Assembly (NCBI GenBank): GCA_020440605.1
Contig: JAGRNT010000014.1
Span: 63,231 to 122,990 of the forward strand
Reading direction: 5' to 3'
Origin: a bacterium
GTDB taxonomy: Bacteria; 4484-113; JAFGCY01
DNA: 59,760 nt
Position 1 is the first letter of the stretch. Each line of letters starts with the position of its first letter. The notes beneath the pieces were generated by a model. It had not been told where the DNA came from. It saw only the letters and a program-made list of their open reading frames with translations, and searched no databases. Shown here piece by piece: positions 18,837 to 27,926 of this stretch. Position numbers and translations under genes: made by a program.

Positions 18837-20467
18837 TCACTGTTGATTTCCTGCTCCCCTTCCCTGATGGCTGCCTCCAGTTCGTCCACCACGGCCCAGG
18901 CCCCTGCCAGATGGGAGGCGGAAAGCAGCAGCATCCGCAGGTAGACCCAGTAGGCGACGATCAGACCGAGCAGGCTCAGCAGGAGCAATTCCAGGCTTTC
19001 GCTGGGATGAGCGATGAAGCTGGTCAGGAACAGGTAGACGCCCAGCGTCGCCCAGGGCAGGATGGCAATTGCAGGCAGGAGCAGCAGGTAGCTCAGCCAG
19101 CGCTGGCGCAGCTGACGGTTCTCGCTGCCAGTGAACCAGTCCAGATTCCACATCAGCAACCAGCAGTGCTCGGCCCCGGGAGTATCCAGCGCGGCGGGCC
19201 GGCGGGGATGGAACAGCAGGGCCTGCAGGAACAGCGGGCAGGACTGACGCAGGTCTTCCAGAGGCAGGCTGCCCATTGCCATTTCCTGCAGCAGGCCGCG
19301 CCGGCGGATCAGTTCACGCATCCGCTGGCGCACAGCCCCGGCATGCCGCTCCACGAAGCGGGATATCCAGGCAAGCAGAGCCAGTTCCAGGCCCAGGCCC
19401 AGCAGGATGAACATGATCGCATCTCCGTCTAGCGCATGCGCGAATGTGATGACACCCGCTGCCACTGCGAAGATGCTTATCCCCGCCAGCAGGAACATCG
19501 GCAGGGCATAAGTTGAATGGATGTAGCGACCGAGCCAGCTGCCCCGGGCCTGCAGCTCGACCTGCAGCCGTGAGGCCAGCAGGGCCAGCCTGCCGCTGCC
19601 AGGCTGGATCAGTACCTCGGCCGGGACGTTGTCATACCAGCCCCGTCCGGGACTGAGGCTGGCCCGGCGGCGGAAGTACTCCAGGGCGGGCTGCAGCGCA
19701 GTGTCAACGTGGCGCAGGACGTACCAGTGGCGCAGGCGGCGGGCCTGGCGCAGGCTCAGCAGCAGCATTGGAACTGACAACAGGGTAGTGATGCCGACTC
19801 CCTCCATCACCATTGATGAAATGCCGATGTAGATGATCAGCAGCAGGTAGTGCAGCCAGCGGATCCAGATCAGCTTCAGGCTCTCGCGCGTATCGTCTGA
19901 GCTGCCAGCCGGGCGCAGCTCCGTGCAGTAACGCCTGAGCAGCTCCTGCAGAGCAGCATTGTCAGCGCCGTCCAGCGCGGCCTGCAGCAGCCGCTGCGTG
20001 GTGCCTTCTGCATGCAGGCTGCGCCGGACATGCAGCAGGTCCGGCTCCGCCCTGCCGCTGAGCAGTCCGAGCGCGAGCAGCTGCGGTGTACAGCCGCTTT
20101 GCTCCATGCGCGGATGGACGCGGCGGGCATGCAGATTGCCCAGCCCGGCGGCTAGGGGTATTCCGAGCAGGAGGATGGGCAGAATTGTGGGCCAGACTGG
20201 TTCGAGGTCTATTCCGAAACTAAGGACGAGGACTGCCAGCAGCGGGAACACTGCCAGAAACAGTGAAACAGCGAAAAGGGCGTAGACTGATTCCAGCGCA
20301 AGCTGGCGTTCCAGGGGGGCCTTGTCGCGCAGCTCGGTCAGCAACTCTTCGATCCTGTCAACAGCCGCGGCAATGGGCTGGGCGGCGGAAGTCTCAGGCT
20401 CACGGGAATCCACGGCCGGCCTCTGCACTGCAGCAGTACGCACGGGATTCGCCTGTCCTTCCACCAT
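18815..20467 (-). CDS. Multi-pass membrane protein, paralogue 1 of 3
   Basis: 550 residues from ATG 20467; a further upstream start would only translate the AGCAGA repeat into Leu/Ile and is rejected. About eight hydrophobic helices in two blocks (55-115 and 170-230, then 305-365 and 450-520), joined by charged cytoplasmic segments. It shares with the two neighbours the motif W-L-M-W-N-x-D-W-F (CWLLMWNLDWF), the segment MAMGSLPLEDLRQSCPLFL, and the VPAEVLIQPGSGRL region. No known family recognised; no ATP-binding, peptidase or transporter motif is visible. Probably a scaffold or translocase-like component working as a hetero-oligomer with its paralogues (inference). Confidence 0.75.
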   Translation of the reverse strand: MVEGQANPVRTAAVQRPAVDSREPETSAAQPIAAAVDRIEELLTELRDKAPLERQLALESVYALFAVSLFLAVFPLLAVLVLSFGIDLEPVWPTILPILLLGIPLAAGLGNLHARRVHPRMEQSGCTPQLLALGLLSGRAEPDLLHVRRSLHAEGTTQRLLQAALDGADNAALQELLRRYCTELRPAGSSDDTRESLKLIWIRWLHYLLLIIYIGISSMVMEGVGITTLLSVPMLLLSLRQARRLRHWYVLRHVDTALQPALEYFRRRASLSPGRGWYDNVPAEVLIQPGSGRLALLASRLQVELQARGSWLGRYIHSTYALPMFLLAGISIFAVAAGVITFAHALDGDAIMFILLGLGLELALLAWISRFVERHAGAVRQRMRELIRRRGLLQEMAMGSLPLEDLRQSCPLFLQALLFHPRRPAALDTPGAEHCWLLMWNLDWFTGSENRQLRQRWLSYLLLLPAIAILPWATLGVYLFLTSFIAHPSESLELLLLSLLGLIVAYWVYLRMLLLSASHLAGAWAVVDELEAAIREGEQEINSEQLPESE

Positions 20468-20469
20468 AG

Positions 20470-20665
20470 GCGGATTGTACCTTGAAGCAAGCAGAAGCAG
20501 AATCAGAATGAGAAGCAGCAGAAACAACACTTATCAGCAAGCAGAATGAGAATCAGAAGCGGCAGAACTCAGGCTATGGCCTGCCGGCTCACGCCTGGAG
20601 TTTCTCTCAATTCCCGGACTGCTGTATCTCCTTCTGCTTCTGATTCTCCTTCTGCTCACTGCTTC
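20470..20665. repeat. Inverted-repeat element, copy A
   Basis: Begins GCGGATTGTACCTTGAAG, then AGCAGA/AATCAG/AATGAG units (about 20490-20575), a core with CAGGCTATGGCCTGCCGGC and CAATTCCCGGACTGC, and an inverted arm of CTTCTG/ATTCTC units (about 20628-20664). Copy B at 23984-24170 is nearly the same in all three parts. It directly precedes the start of paralogue 1. Confidence 0.85.
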
Positions 20666-20753
20666 ATTGCATGTCCGGCAGCGACCGTCCTTCTTCTACA
20701 GCCTGCACTGTCTCCTCAACTGCGTCCATCATTGCTGCTCCGCCGGTGGATCT

Positions 20754-22358
20754 TCAGGCAAGTTCGGCATCCTGCACCAGCTGCTCCAGCTCGGCGATCA
20801 CGGCTGATGAATCCCACTGCTGCAGCAGGCGGGTCCGGAGGATCCAGACATGCAGGGGCAGGGACATCAGGAACAGCCAGAGGAATAACGGTCCGATGCT
20901 GCTGAGGCTCAGGCCACTGCCCGGGCTGCTGTTGCCAAGCAGGAATGACAGCGGCACCAGCATCATGAGCAGCGGTAGTGCCATGGTAATGAGCAGGTCG
21001 AGTGCTTCAGCGATGATGCCGGGCCGCAGGGAGCTGCCCTCCTGCCGCAGGTACCAGTCCAGGTTCCAGATCAGCGACCAGCAGGCCTCCATCCCGGGCT
21101 GGCGATGCTGCTTCGCGATCGGAGGAAATGACAACACACCATGCAGCCAGGCCGGACAGGCATTGAGCATCTCCTGCATCGGCAGGGTGCCCTGCACCAC
21201 CTGGTCCACCAGGCCACGCGACCTGATCTGTTCACGCCGCTGCGTGATGCGCTGCTCCTTGTGTGGCTCCAGCAGGCGGGGCAGCAGCCGGGTCTGGACC
21301 AGCAGGGCGATGCCGACCGCCACGAAGCCGGACAGCATGCCGAACAGCGGCAGGTAGGCGCTGACTCCGAAACTGAAGGCAAAGAACAGCATCATGTTGA
21401 AACCCATGTATTGCCGCACAGGGAAGCCGCTGCGGTTGTCCGAAACCATGCTGCCGTAGTAGGACAGCAGTGCCACCGTGCGCCGGAGGACCTCAGTGCT
21501 GCGTTCGACCTGCACCTCGCGGGGAATCGCCGCCTCGGCTTCCTTGCCTTCCGGGCCGCTTTCCAGGTGCTCCAGAACCGGCTCCAGGTAATCCCGCAGG
21601 ACAGGCAGCAGGAATGCATAACGGTAGCTCTGGCGCAGTCGCTCCAGCGGCAGGCTGATTGCCAGGCAGGCCAGCGCCAGGCCAATCCCGTAGTGGAACG
21701 GCAGCCTGAAGACCATCGGTACTATGAACAGGATCATCACTGGCCACTGGATCACATTGGCAATCCAGGCATGCCTGCCACGGTTGTCCCTGTCGTAGTC
21801 TGAGTACTGCGGCAGCTTCCCTGCAATATGCCGCAGCTGTGCCAGAGGTTCGGCCGGCATGGCCGGGTCGTCAAATTCGTTGGCAACCAGCTTCTCCGCC
21901 AGGCCACTGCCGGCGAGGCCCTCCTTCAGCAGCTTCAGATAGGGCTGCGGACTCACCAGGAACCCGCCGGGATTGTATGCAGCAGGCAGGCGCCGAGGAT
22001 CCCGCGAGTAGGCCAGCATCTGGTACATTGCAATGGCAGTCGCCAGCAGCAGATAGGACAGCAGCAGCAGCGTGACGAACAATGCAGGACTGATCGGTGG
22101 CTGAAAGGATCGGAAATGGTACATCGGCAGCACCAGGATCAATCCAAAGTAAAGCAGCCACAATGAACTGGCCAGGGCACTTTGCAAGAACACCCGGGGC
22201 CTGACAGTGGCGCACTGCCTCTCAAGTGCCGCCATGGCTGCACGGATCTCACTGATCCGCTGTGCGGCAGGCAGGCTGCCAACTCCCGGCGGAGCTGCCA
22301 GCGACGTGCTGTCCGGATCCGCATCGCCCGGCAGGATCCCTTCACGTTCAGCTTCCAT
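20754..22358 (-). CDS. Multi-pass membrane protein, paralogue 2 of 3
   Basis: 534 residues. ATG 22358 overlaps the stop of paralogue 3 by 11 bases, so the two are co-translated. The N-terminus is cytoplasmic and helical (ISEIRAAMAALERQCATVR), followed by two helices near 55-110, two near 190-235, two near 310-350 and a C-terminal set near 425-500. The shared motif is CWSLIWNLDWY, with GTLPMQEMLNACPAWL before it and IPREVQVERSTEVLR as the counterpart of VPAEV. It lacks the N-terminal repeat-derived leader. No recognised family; same role as its paralogues is likely. Confidence 0.75.
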   Translation of the reverse strand: MEAEREGILPGDADPDSTSLAAPPGVGSLPAAQRISEIRAAMAALERQCATVRPRVFLQSALASSLWLLYFGLILVLPMYHFRSFQPPISPALFVTLLLLSYLLLATAIAMYQMLAYSRDPRRLPAAYNPGGFLVSPQPYLKLLKEGLAGSGLAEKLVANEFDDPAMPAEPLAQLRHIAGKLPQYSDYDRDNRGRHAWIANVIQWPVMILFIVPMVFRLPFHYGIGLALACLAISLPLERLRQSYRYAFLLPVLRDYLEPVLEHLESGPEGKEAEAAIPREVQVERSTEVLRRTVALLSYYGSMVSDNRSGFPVRQYMGFNMMLFFAFSFGVSAYLPLFGMLSGFVAVGIALLVQTRLLPRLLEPHKEQRITQRREQIRSRGLVDQVVQGTLPMQEMLNACPAWLHGVLSFPPIAKQHRQPGMEACWSLIWNLDWYLRQEGSSLRPGIIAEALDLLITMALPLLMMLVPLSFLLGNSSPGSGLSLSSIGPLFLWLFLMSLPLHVWILRTRLLQQWDSSAVIAELEQLVQDAELA

Positions 22359-23982
22359 CGCCTTCCCCCTCCTGCACCAGTTCCTCCATGCAGCGTACCA
22401 CGGCCCAGGCTCCCGCGAGGTGGCGGGCGGCCTCCAGCATGCTGCGGTGGATGAGGTAGACAGTCAGCAGCAGTGCAAGCAGCAGGCAGGAAGTCTGCAG
22501 GATGTCAGGCGTGAAGTACGAGAAGCCGAGCAGCAGAGTGACAAGGTACGAGGTTCCGAAACCGAGCAGCAGTGAAGCCGGCAGCAGGGTGACGGGAATC
22601 AACCAGTTGCTGTGCCAGCGCAGCCGCACCATCGGTACCCGCTCGCCGCAGAACCAGTCCGCATTCCACATCAATAGCCAGGCCTGCTCATTGGCTGTGC
22701 CGCGCAGCTGCCTCGGCATGCTGGGCAGGTAGAGCATGCGCCGCAGGAATACCGGGCAGGACTCCAGCAGTTCATCAACCGGCAGCAGGCCCATTGCCAT
22801 TGTGTTGACCAGCCCGAGCTGGCGAACCCTGGACTGCACTTCCTCCATCCGCCGGGCCGCCTGGCGGTTGACGTGGTCGGCCAGCAGGCGTGTGACCAGA
22901 TACAGCAGAACCGCCGTTGCCCCGGCGGTGACCCCAACCTCCCAGAAGCCGTCATGGAGCAGGTTCACGGCAAGGTATCCGGCCGCCGCCGCCAGTGGAA
23001 ACAGCAGCGGTGACAGCACACCGAGGGGAATGCTCCAGCCGGGCCAGCTTCCCCGTCTGGCCAGGTCTGCCGCCAGCTCAATGCTGAGCTTCGCCAGCCG
23101 GCCACTGCCCTGCTCAACCTGCACCTGGCCAGGTACCGCGGCATTCAGGAACCGCTCAGCCCTCAGACTGCCCAGCTCCCGGTAGTAATGCAATGTGGAA
23201 CGCAGGTAAGCTTCCGCCAGCCGCAGCCCGATATGGAACCGCCAGGATTCATTGGCAAGTAATGCGCTGCCGATCAAGAGCAGCAGGACTGCTGCAGGTG
23301 TGAAGCCAGGCTTAAGCAGCCCTGCAACTGAAGCAGCGAGGAGGAGACTTCCGGCTGAGAGCATGGATGCCAGCAGGACCATGCTGGAGCCCCGGCTGTT
23401 GAGCGCTCCCTGTTCATCGAGGGAAAGCGAGTGGCCCAGGCGGATCAGCAGTTCTGGCAGCTTGGCCTGCCCGCGCATTGCGCAGCCGATTAGCTGTTCC
23501 GCGATGCCGGAGCTGTTTAACCTGCGGTCGAGCGATGTCCGTGCCAGGCTGCGGTTCACGCCCTGAAGCTGGGGCACGAACAGGTCAGGCAGCATCAGCG
23601 GGTCCGTGCGGTAGGCATGCTCATACCTGCGAGCGAGCACGAAAGTGGCAATGGGAAGAATCAGCAGGGCTCCGATGACAATGAATTCAATCTGCCTAGG
23701 CCCGATCAGTGGGTTGTCGGCAGCGGTCCCGCTGGAGAGCAAGGCCACAAGCATGAACATCGCGGGCAGCAGCAGCGCGGGCATCAGCCACAGGAGGCGC
23801 ATAAATGGCCTGCGGCTGTCGTGGATGATCCGGTCCAGTTCCCGCTCAACCAGCTCGCAGGCCTCGCGGACCTGACTGGCGCGGGGATCATCACATGGCG
23901 TGGAAGTCTGGGGATGTGTTGCCATGTCGCGGTGTTCCCGCGCATGTTCCTGCCAGACTGTCCCCTGCAGTTCCTGCTGCAT
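22348..23982 (-). CDS. Multi-pass membrane protein, paralogue 3 of 3
   Basis: 544 residues from ATG 23982 (ATG 23925 is possible). Same topology as the others: a charged helical N-terminus (ACELVERELDRIIHDSRRP), pairs of helices near 65-130, 210-260, 320-375 and a terminal set near 440-525. Motifs shared with the trio: AWLLMWNADWF, MAMGLLPVDELLESCPVFL, VPGQVQVEQGSGRLAKL. First gene of the operon that continues with paralogue 2. The element in front of it (23984-24170) is duplicated in front of paralogue 1, so gene and promoter region were probably duplicated together. Confidence 0.75.
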   Translation of the reverse strand: MQQELQGTVWQEHAREHRDMATHPQTSTPCDDPRASQVREACELVERELDRIIHDSRRPFMRLLWLMPALLLPAMFMLVALLSSGTAADNPLIGPRQIEFIVIGALLILPIATFVLARRYEHAYRTDPLMLPDLFVPQLQGVNRSLARTSLDRRLNSSGIAEQLIGCAMRGQAKLPELLIRLGHSLSLDEQGALNSRGSSMVLLASMLSAGSLLLAASVAGLLKPGFTPAAVLLLLIGSALLANESWRFHIGLRLAEAYLRSTLHYYRELGSLRAERFLNAAVPGQVQVEQGSGRLAKLSIELAADLARRGSWPGWSIPLGVLSPLLFPLAAAAGYLAVNLLHDGFWEVGVTAGATAVLLYLVTRLLADHVNRQAARRMEEVQSRVRQLGLVNTMAMGLLPVDELLESCPVFLRRMLYLPSMPRQLRGTANEQAWLLMWNADWFCGERVPMVRLRWHSNWLIPVTLLPASLLLGFGTSYLVTLLLGFSYFTPDILQTSCLLLALLLTVYLIHRSMLEAARHLAGAWAVVRCMEELVQEGEGDGS

Positions 23983-23983
23983 G

Positions 23984-24170
23984 GGCGGATTGTACCTTGA
24001 AGCAAGCAGAAGCAGAATCAGAATCAGAAGCAGCAGAAATAACACTTATCAGCAAGCAGAATCAGAAGCAGCAGAACTCAGGCTATGGCCTGCCGGCTCT
24101 TGCCTTGAGTTTCACTCAATTCCCGGACTGCCGTATCTCCTTCTGATTCTGCTTCTCCTTCTGCACACTC
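23984..24170. repeat. Inverted-repeat element, copy B
   Basis: Same layout as copy A: GCGGATTGTACCTTGAAG, AGCAGA/AATCAG units, the core with CAGGCTATGGCCTGCCGGC, then an inverted arm at about 24138-24165. The start codon of paralogue 3 is at its left edge, so the element includes the promoter or leader of that gene. Confidence 0.85.
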
Positions 24171-24186
24171 CACGTTGCCGTCTGCC

Positions 24187-24320
24187 TTGCCAGGCTGACA
24201 GCCTGACCTCCAGCTCCTTGCCATTCCATGGGAATGGCCTCCTGTCAGGCCGTGGGCCTGGCCTCCAGCTCCCTGCCATTCCATGGGAATGGCCTCCTGT
24301 CAGGCCGTGGGCCTGACCTC
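24187..24320. repeat. 55-bp tandem repeat carrying two palindromes per unit
   Basis: CAGGCT/AGCCTG (24191-24205), then two copies of a 55-bp unit: GCCATTCC-ATG-GGAATGGC at 24220-24238 and 24275-24293, and CAGGCC-GTG-GGCCTG at 24246-24260 and 24301-24315. Each palindrome has a 3-base loop. A short ACTGACT run (24320-24345) follows. Confidence 0.85.
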
Positions 24321-24469
24321 CACTGCCCACTGACTACTGACTACTGTTTACTCATATTCCCGCCTTTGCTAGATTAGTAGGGATACTGGACGAGGATGCT
24401 GGGGATCCCCAGGCCGTGCTCCCGGGCCGGGAAGCGCCGGACCTGCCCCGCTTTGCCCCGGGAGGCTTC

Positions 24470-27400
24470 ATGCGTAACCATTTCCTGACTGCGGCGCTGG
24501 CGTGCATCTGCACCGCCGCGCTCCATTCCACTGCCCGCGCCAACGAATACACCGTCGATGCCGGCCTGCTGCGCTATCCCGACGTCAGCGCCGACAGCAT
24601 CTGCTTCAGCTTCGGCAACGACGTCTGGACCGTGCCGCTCACGGGCGGGACCGCCACCCGGCTGAGCAGCACCTCCGGCGAGGAGATCCTCGCCCGCTTC
24701 AGCCCCGACGGCTCGCAGATCGCCTACAGCGCCAACTACGAGGGCAGCCGCGATGTCTACATCCTCCCGCGCGAGGGCGGCATCCCCAGGCGTCTGACCT
24801 GGAACCCCGGCTCCTGCAACATGGTGGACTTCACCGCCGATGGCGACGTGCTGTTCTACTCCGGCCATGAAAGCAAGCACAACGGCGGCGGGCGGATCTA
24901 CCGGGTCAGCAGCCGGGGCGGCATCCCCACGGCGCTGCCGATGGAGTTCGCCGTCTATGGCTCGCTCGACAGGGACGGCCGGACCTTCGCCTTCACGCCT
25001 TCCAGCCGCGAGACCCGCACCTGGAAGCGTTACCAGGGCGGCCTGGCCCAGGACATCTGGCTGCTGGACATAGAGAGCCTCGAGAGCGAGCAGATCACCG
25101 ACTGGCCGGGCACCGACGCCCTGCCGATGATCGATGGCAACGATGTGTGGTACATGTCGGACCGCGGCCCGGCGCACCGCCTGAACCTCTGGCGCTATGA
25201 CCGGACGACGAAGGAGCACGGCCAGATGACGGAGTTCACGGACTTCGACATCAAGTGGCCGAGCATGGGCCCCGCGCATATCGTGTTCGAGAATGGCGGT
25301 GATCTGTGGCTGTATGACAAGGCCGGCGGCAAGGCGGCCAAGGTGGCTATCAGCCTGCCCGGCGACCGCCCGAGCCTGATGACGACGGCGATGGATGTCA
25401 CGAACCAGTTCGGCGACGTTATGGCCAGCCCGAATGGCAAGCGCCTCGTGGGTGAGGCCCGCGGCGATGTCTGGACGGTCCCGGTGGAGGAGGGCATCAA
25501 CCGCAACCTGACGATGACGGACGGCTTTGCCGAACGCAACCCGCGCTGGAGCCCGGACGGACAGTGGATCTGCTGGCTCGCTGACAACACCGGCAACTAC
25601 GAGCTGTACATCTCGCAGTCCGACGGCAAGGGCGAGACCCGCCAGCTCACGAAGGGCAGCCAGACCTTCTACACCCGGCCCGAGTGGTCACCGGACTCGA
25701 AGAAGATCAGCTATGCCGACAGCACGGGCCGGATCTACATCTTCGACATTGACAGGGACGAGGCGCGCGAGATCGACCGCGACCCCTGGGCCTACTACCC
25801 CTACACCGGTGTCAACTGGAGCGCGGACAGCCGCTGGGTGACCTACGGCCGGCTGAACCGCGAGAACCAGAACAGCCAGGTGATGCTCTACGACTTTGAC
25901 AACGACGAGCTGCATGCGGTGACGGACCCGATGTTCGGCAACATCCAGCCGGTGTTTGACCTCTCAGGGGACTACCTGTATTACATCTCGCGGCGAAACT
26001 TCAACCACCGCTTCGGCGACCTGGACTCGACCTATGTCTTCACTGACAACCAGCTGCTCACTGTCGTGCCTCTGCGCAATGACGTGGACTCCCCCTTTGC
26101 GCTGAAGAATGACGAGGAGGAGATCAAGGCCGAAGAGAAGCAGGATGAGAATGAGAAGCAGGAGGAGGAAAAGGAAGACGGAGCCACTGAGGACGAATCC
26201 GGCAAGGATGAGAAGGCCGACAGGAAGGATGGCAAGAAGGAAAAGAAGAAGGGAATTGAGATTGACATCGAGGGATTCGAGTCCCGTGCGGTCGATATCC
26301 CGCTGCGGCCCGGCGGCTACGGCAACCTGCAGGCGGCGGATCACCGGATCTTCTACAGCTTCGGGGGCTTCAACAGCGGCCGCGAGGTCTACACCTATGA
26401 CCTGAAGGAGCAGAAGGAGGAGAAGCTCGGTGACGGCATCGGCGGCTTCCAGCTGCTGCCCGGCGGCAAGCAGATGCTGATCAGCGGCCGCGGCAACCGC
26501 TACGCCATCGTCAAGGCCGGCCCCGGCGCGCGCTTCGACAAGGCGATCGAGATATCCGGCCTGGTCTCGGAAGTCAACCCGCGCCATGAATGGAAGCAGC
26601 TCGTGACCGATGCCTGGCGCTTCTACCGCGACCTGTTCTACGCCCCCAACCTGCATGAGGTGGACTGGGAGCTGATGGGTCAGCGCTACATCGGGATGGT
26701 GGACCACGCCGTCAACCGCCAGGATGTGAGCTACATCATCGGGGAGATGATCGGCGAGCTGAACACCGGACATACCTACTACAGCGGCCCTGGTGAGGAC
26801 GAACCGCGCCGCAGCACCGGGCTGCTCGGTGCCGACTACGAACTGGCAACGCAGGACGGCAGCAGCGCCTGGCGGATCAGCCACATCTTCCACGGCGCGG
26901 ACTTCGACGTGGACAGCCGCGGTCCGCTGGATGAACCCGGCCTCGATGTCAGTGAAGGCGACTTCCTGCTGGCCGTCAACGGCAGGACGCTGTCAACGGA
27001 GCTGCCGGTCTGGGCGGGCTTCCAGGGTCTGGCGGGCCAGACCACGATCCTGACGGTCTCCGGCGACGCCGTGCTCGGCAACGACGACGACCGCGAGGTG
27101 ATCGTGCGTCCCGTCGGCAGCGAGCAGGGCATGCGCCGCTTCGACTGGATCGAGGCCAACCGCCAGCGCGTGCTCGAGGCCACGGACGGCAAGGTCGGCT
27201 ACATCTACGTGCCCAACACCAGCGGCGACGGTGTCAACAACCTGATGCGCCAGCTGCAGGGCCAGTACCACCTCGACGGACTCGTGATCGACGAGCGCTG
27301 GAACGGCGGCGGCTACATCCCGACCTACTTCATTGACATCCTCGGGCGCAAGACTTACAGCTACTGGGCGCGCCGTGACGGTGAGGACTGGAGCACGCCG

Positions 27401-27817
27401 GACCTCGCGCACAACGGCCCGAAGGTGATGCTGATCAATGCCAAGAGCGGATCGGGCGGCGATGCCTTCCCCTACTACTTCCGCCAGGCCGGGCTCGGCC
27501 CGCTGGTCGGGACCCGCACCTGGGGCGGTCTGGTCGGGATCTCCGGCTCGCCGCGCCTGATTGACGGCAGCCGCCCCTCGATCCCGATCTTCGGATTCTA
27601 CGAACTGGACGGAACATGGGGCATCGAGGGCCACGGTGTCGATCCGGACGTCGAGGTGATTGACGACCCGGGCCTGCTCGCCAGGGGTGAGGACCCGCAG
27701 CTGGATGCGGCGATCGCGGAGATCCGCCGCCTGATCTTCGAGCAGCCCTACCGCAAGCCGGGCACCCCGCCCTGGCCGGACCGCAGCGGTGTGGGCGTCA
27801 GGGAAAGTGAGAAGTAG
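24470..27817 (+). CDS. Tricorn-like S41 protease with beta-propeller and PDZ domains, copy 1
   Basis: 1115 residues from ATG 24470 (GGAGG 5 bases upstream) with a signal peptide (MRNHFLTAALACICTAALHS). Domain order: N-terminal WD40/PD40-like propeller repeats (FSPDGSQIAYSANYEG; RWSPDGQWICWLAD; EWSPDSKKISYADS) to about residue 530, a highly acidic linker (DEEEIKAEEKQDENEKQEEE), a core domain, PDZ around 800-860, and an S41 domain with nucleophile Ser995 in SGSGGDAFPYYF, the GTRTWGG oxyanion region and GVDPDVEVID near the end. The His of the catalytic pair is in NTGHTYYSG. In tricorn the preceding residue is Ser; here it is Gly. Degrades peptides in the periplasm, by analogy. Confidence 0.92.
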   Translation: MRNHFLTAALACICTAALHSTARANEYTVDAGLLRYPDVSADSICFSFGNDVWTVPLTGGTATRLSSTSGEEILARFSPDGSQIAYSANYEGSRDVYILPREGGIPRRLTWNPGSCNMVDFTADGDVLFYSGHESKHNGGGRIYRVSSRGGIPTALPMEFAVYGSLDRDGRTFAFTPSSRETRTWKRYQGGLAQDIWLLDIESLESEQITDWPGTDALPMIDGNDVWYMSDRGPAHRLNLWRYDRTTKEHGQMTEFTDFDIKWPSMGPAHIVFENGGDLWLYDKAGGKAAKVAISLPGDRPSLMTTAMDVTNQFGDVMASPNGKRLVGEARGDVWTVPVEEGINRNLTMTDGFAERNPRWSPDGQWICWLADNTGNYELYISQSDGKGETRQLTKGSQTFYTRPEWSPDSKKISYADSTGRIYIFDIDRDEAREIDRDPWAYYPYTGVNWSADSRWVTYGRLNRENQNSQVMLYDFDNDELHAVTDPMFGNIQPVFDLSGDYLYYISRRNFNHRFGDLDSTYVFTDNQLLTVVPLRNDVDSPFALKNDEEEIKAEEKQDENEKQEEEKEDGATEDESGKDEKADRKDGKKEKKKGIEIDIEGFESRAVDIPLRPGGYGNLQAADHRIFYSFGGFNSGREVYTYDLKEQKEEKLGDGIGGFQLLPGGKQMLISGRGNRYAIVKAGPGARFDKAIEISGLVSEVNPRHEWKQLVTDAWRFYRDLFYAPNLHEVDWELMGQRYIGMVDHAVNRQDVSYIIGEMIGELNTGHTYYSGPGEDEPRRSTGLLGADYELATQDGSSAWRISHIFHGADFDVDSRGPLDEPGLDVSEGDFLLAVNGRTLSTELPVWAGFQGLAGQTTILTVSGDAVLGNDDDREVIVRPVGSEQGMRRFDWIEANRQRVLEATDGKVGYIYVPNTSGDGVNNLMRQLQGQYHLDGLVIDERWNGGGYIPTYFIDILGRKTYSYWARRDGEDWSTPDLAHNGPKVMLINAKSGSGGDAFPYYFRQAGLGPLVGTRTWGGLVGISGSPRLIDGSRPSIPIFGFYELDGTWGIEGHGVDPDVEVIDDPGLLARGEDPQLDAAIAEIRRLIFEQPYRKPGTPPWPDRSGVGVRESEK

Positions 27818-27926
27818 GCGATAAACTTGCACGCGCCTGAAACCAACAATGCCGGAAATGGTGTCAGGACTTCCCAGGGGGAAGCCCCGTCCATTCACGT
27901 ATCCTGGCGCAAGCCACGGAGGATAA

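Noticed and set aside
20468..20530. N-terminal extension MLFLLLLILILLLLAS of two trio proteins, as a signal anchor
   Set aside because: It is only the translation of the AGCAGA repeat; the same string appears before both genes because the repeat is duplicated, and a normal start lies just inside.
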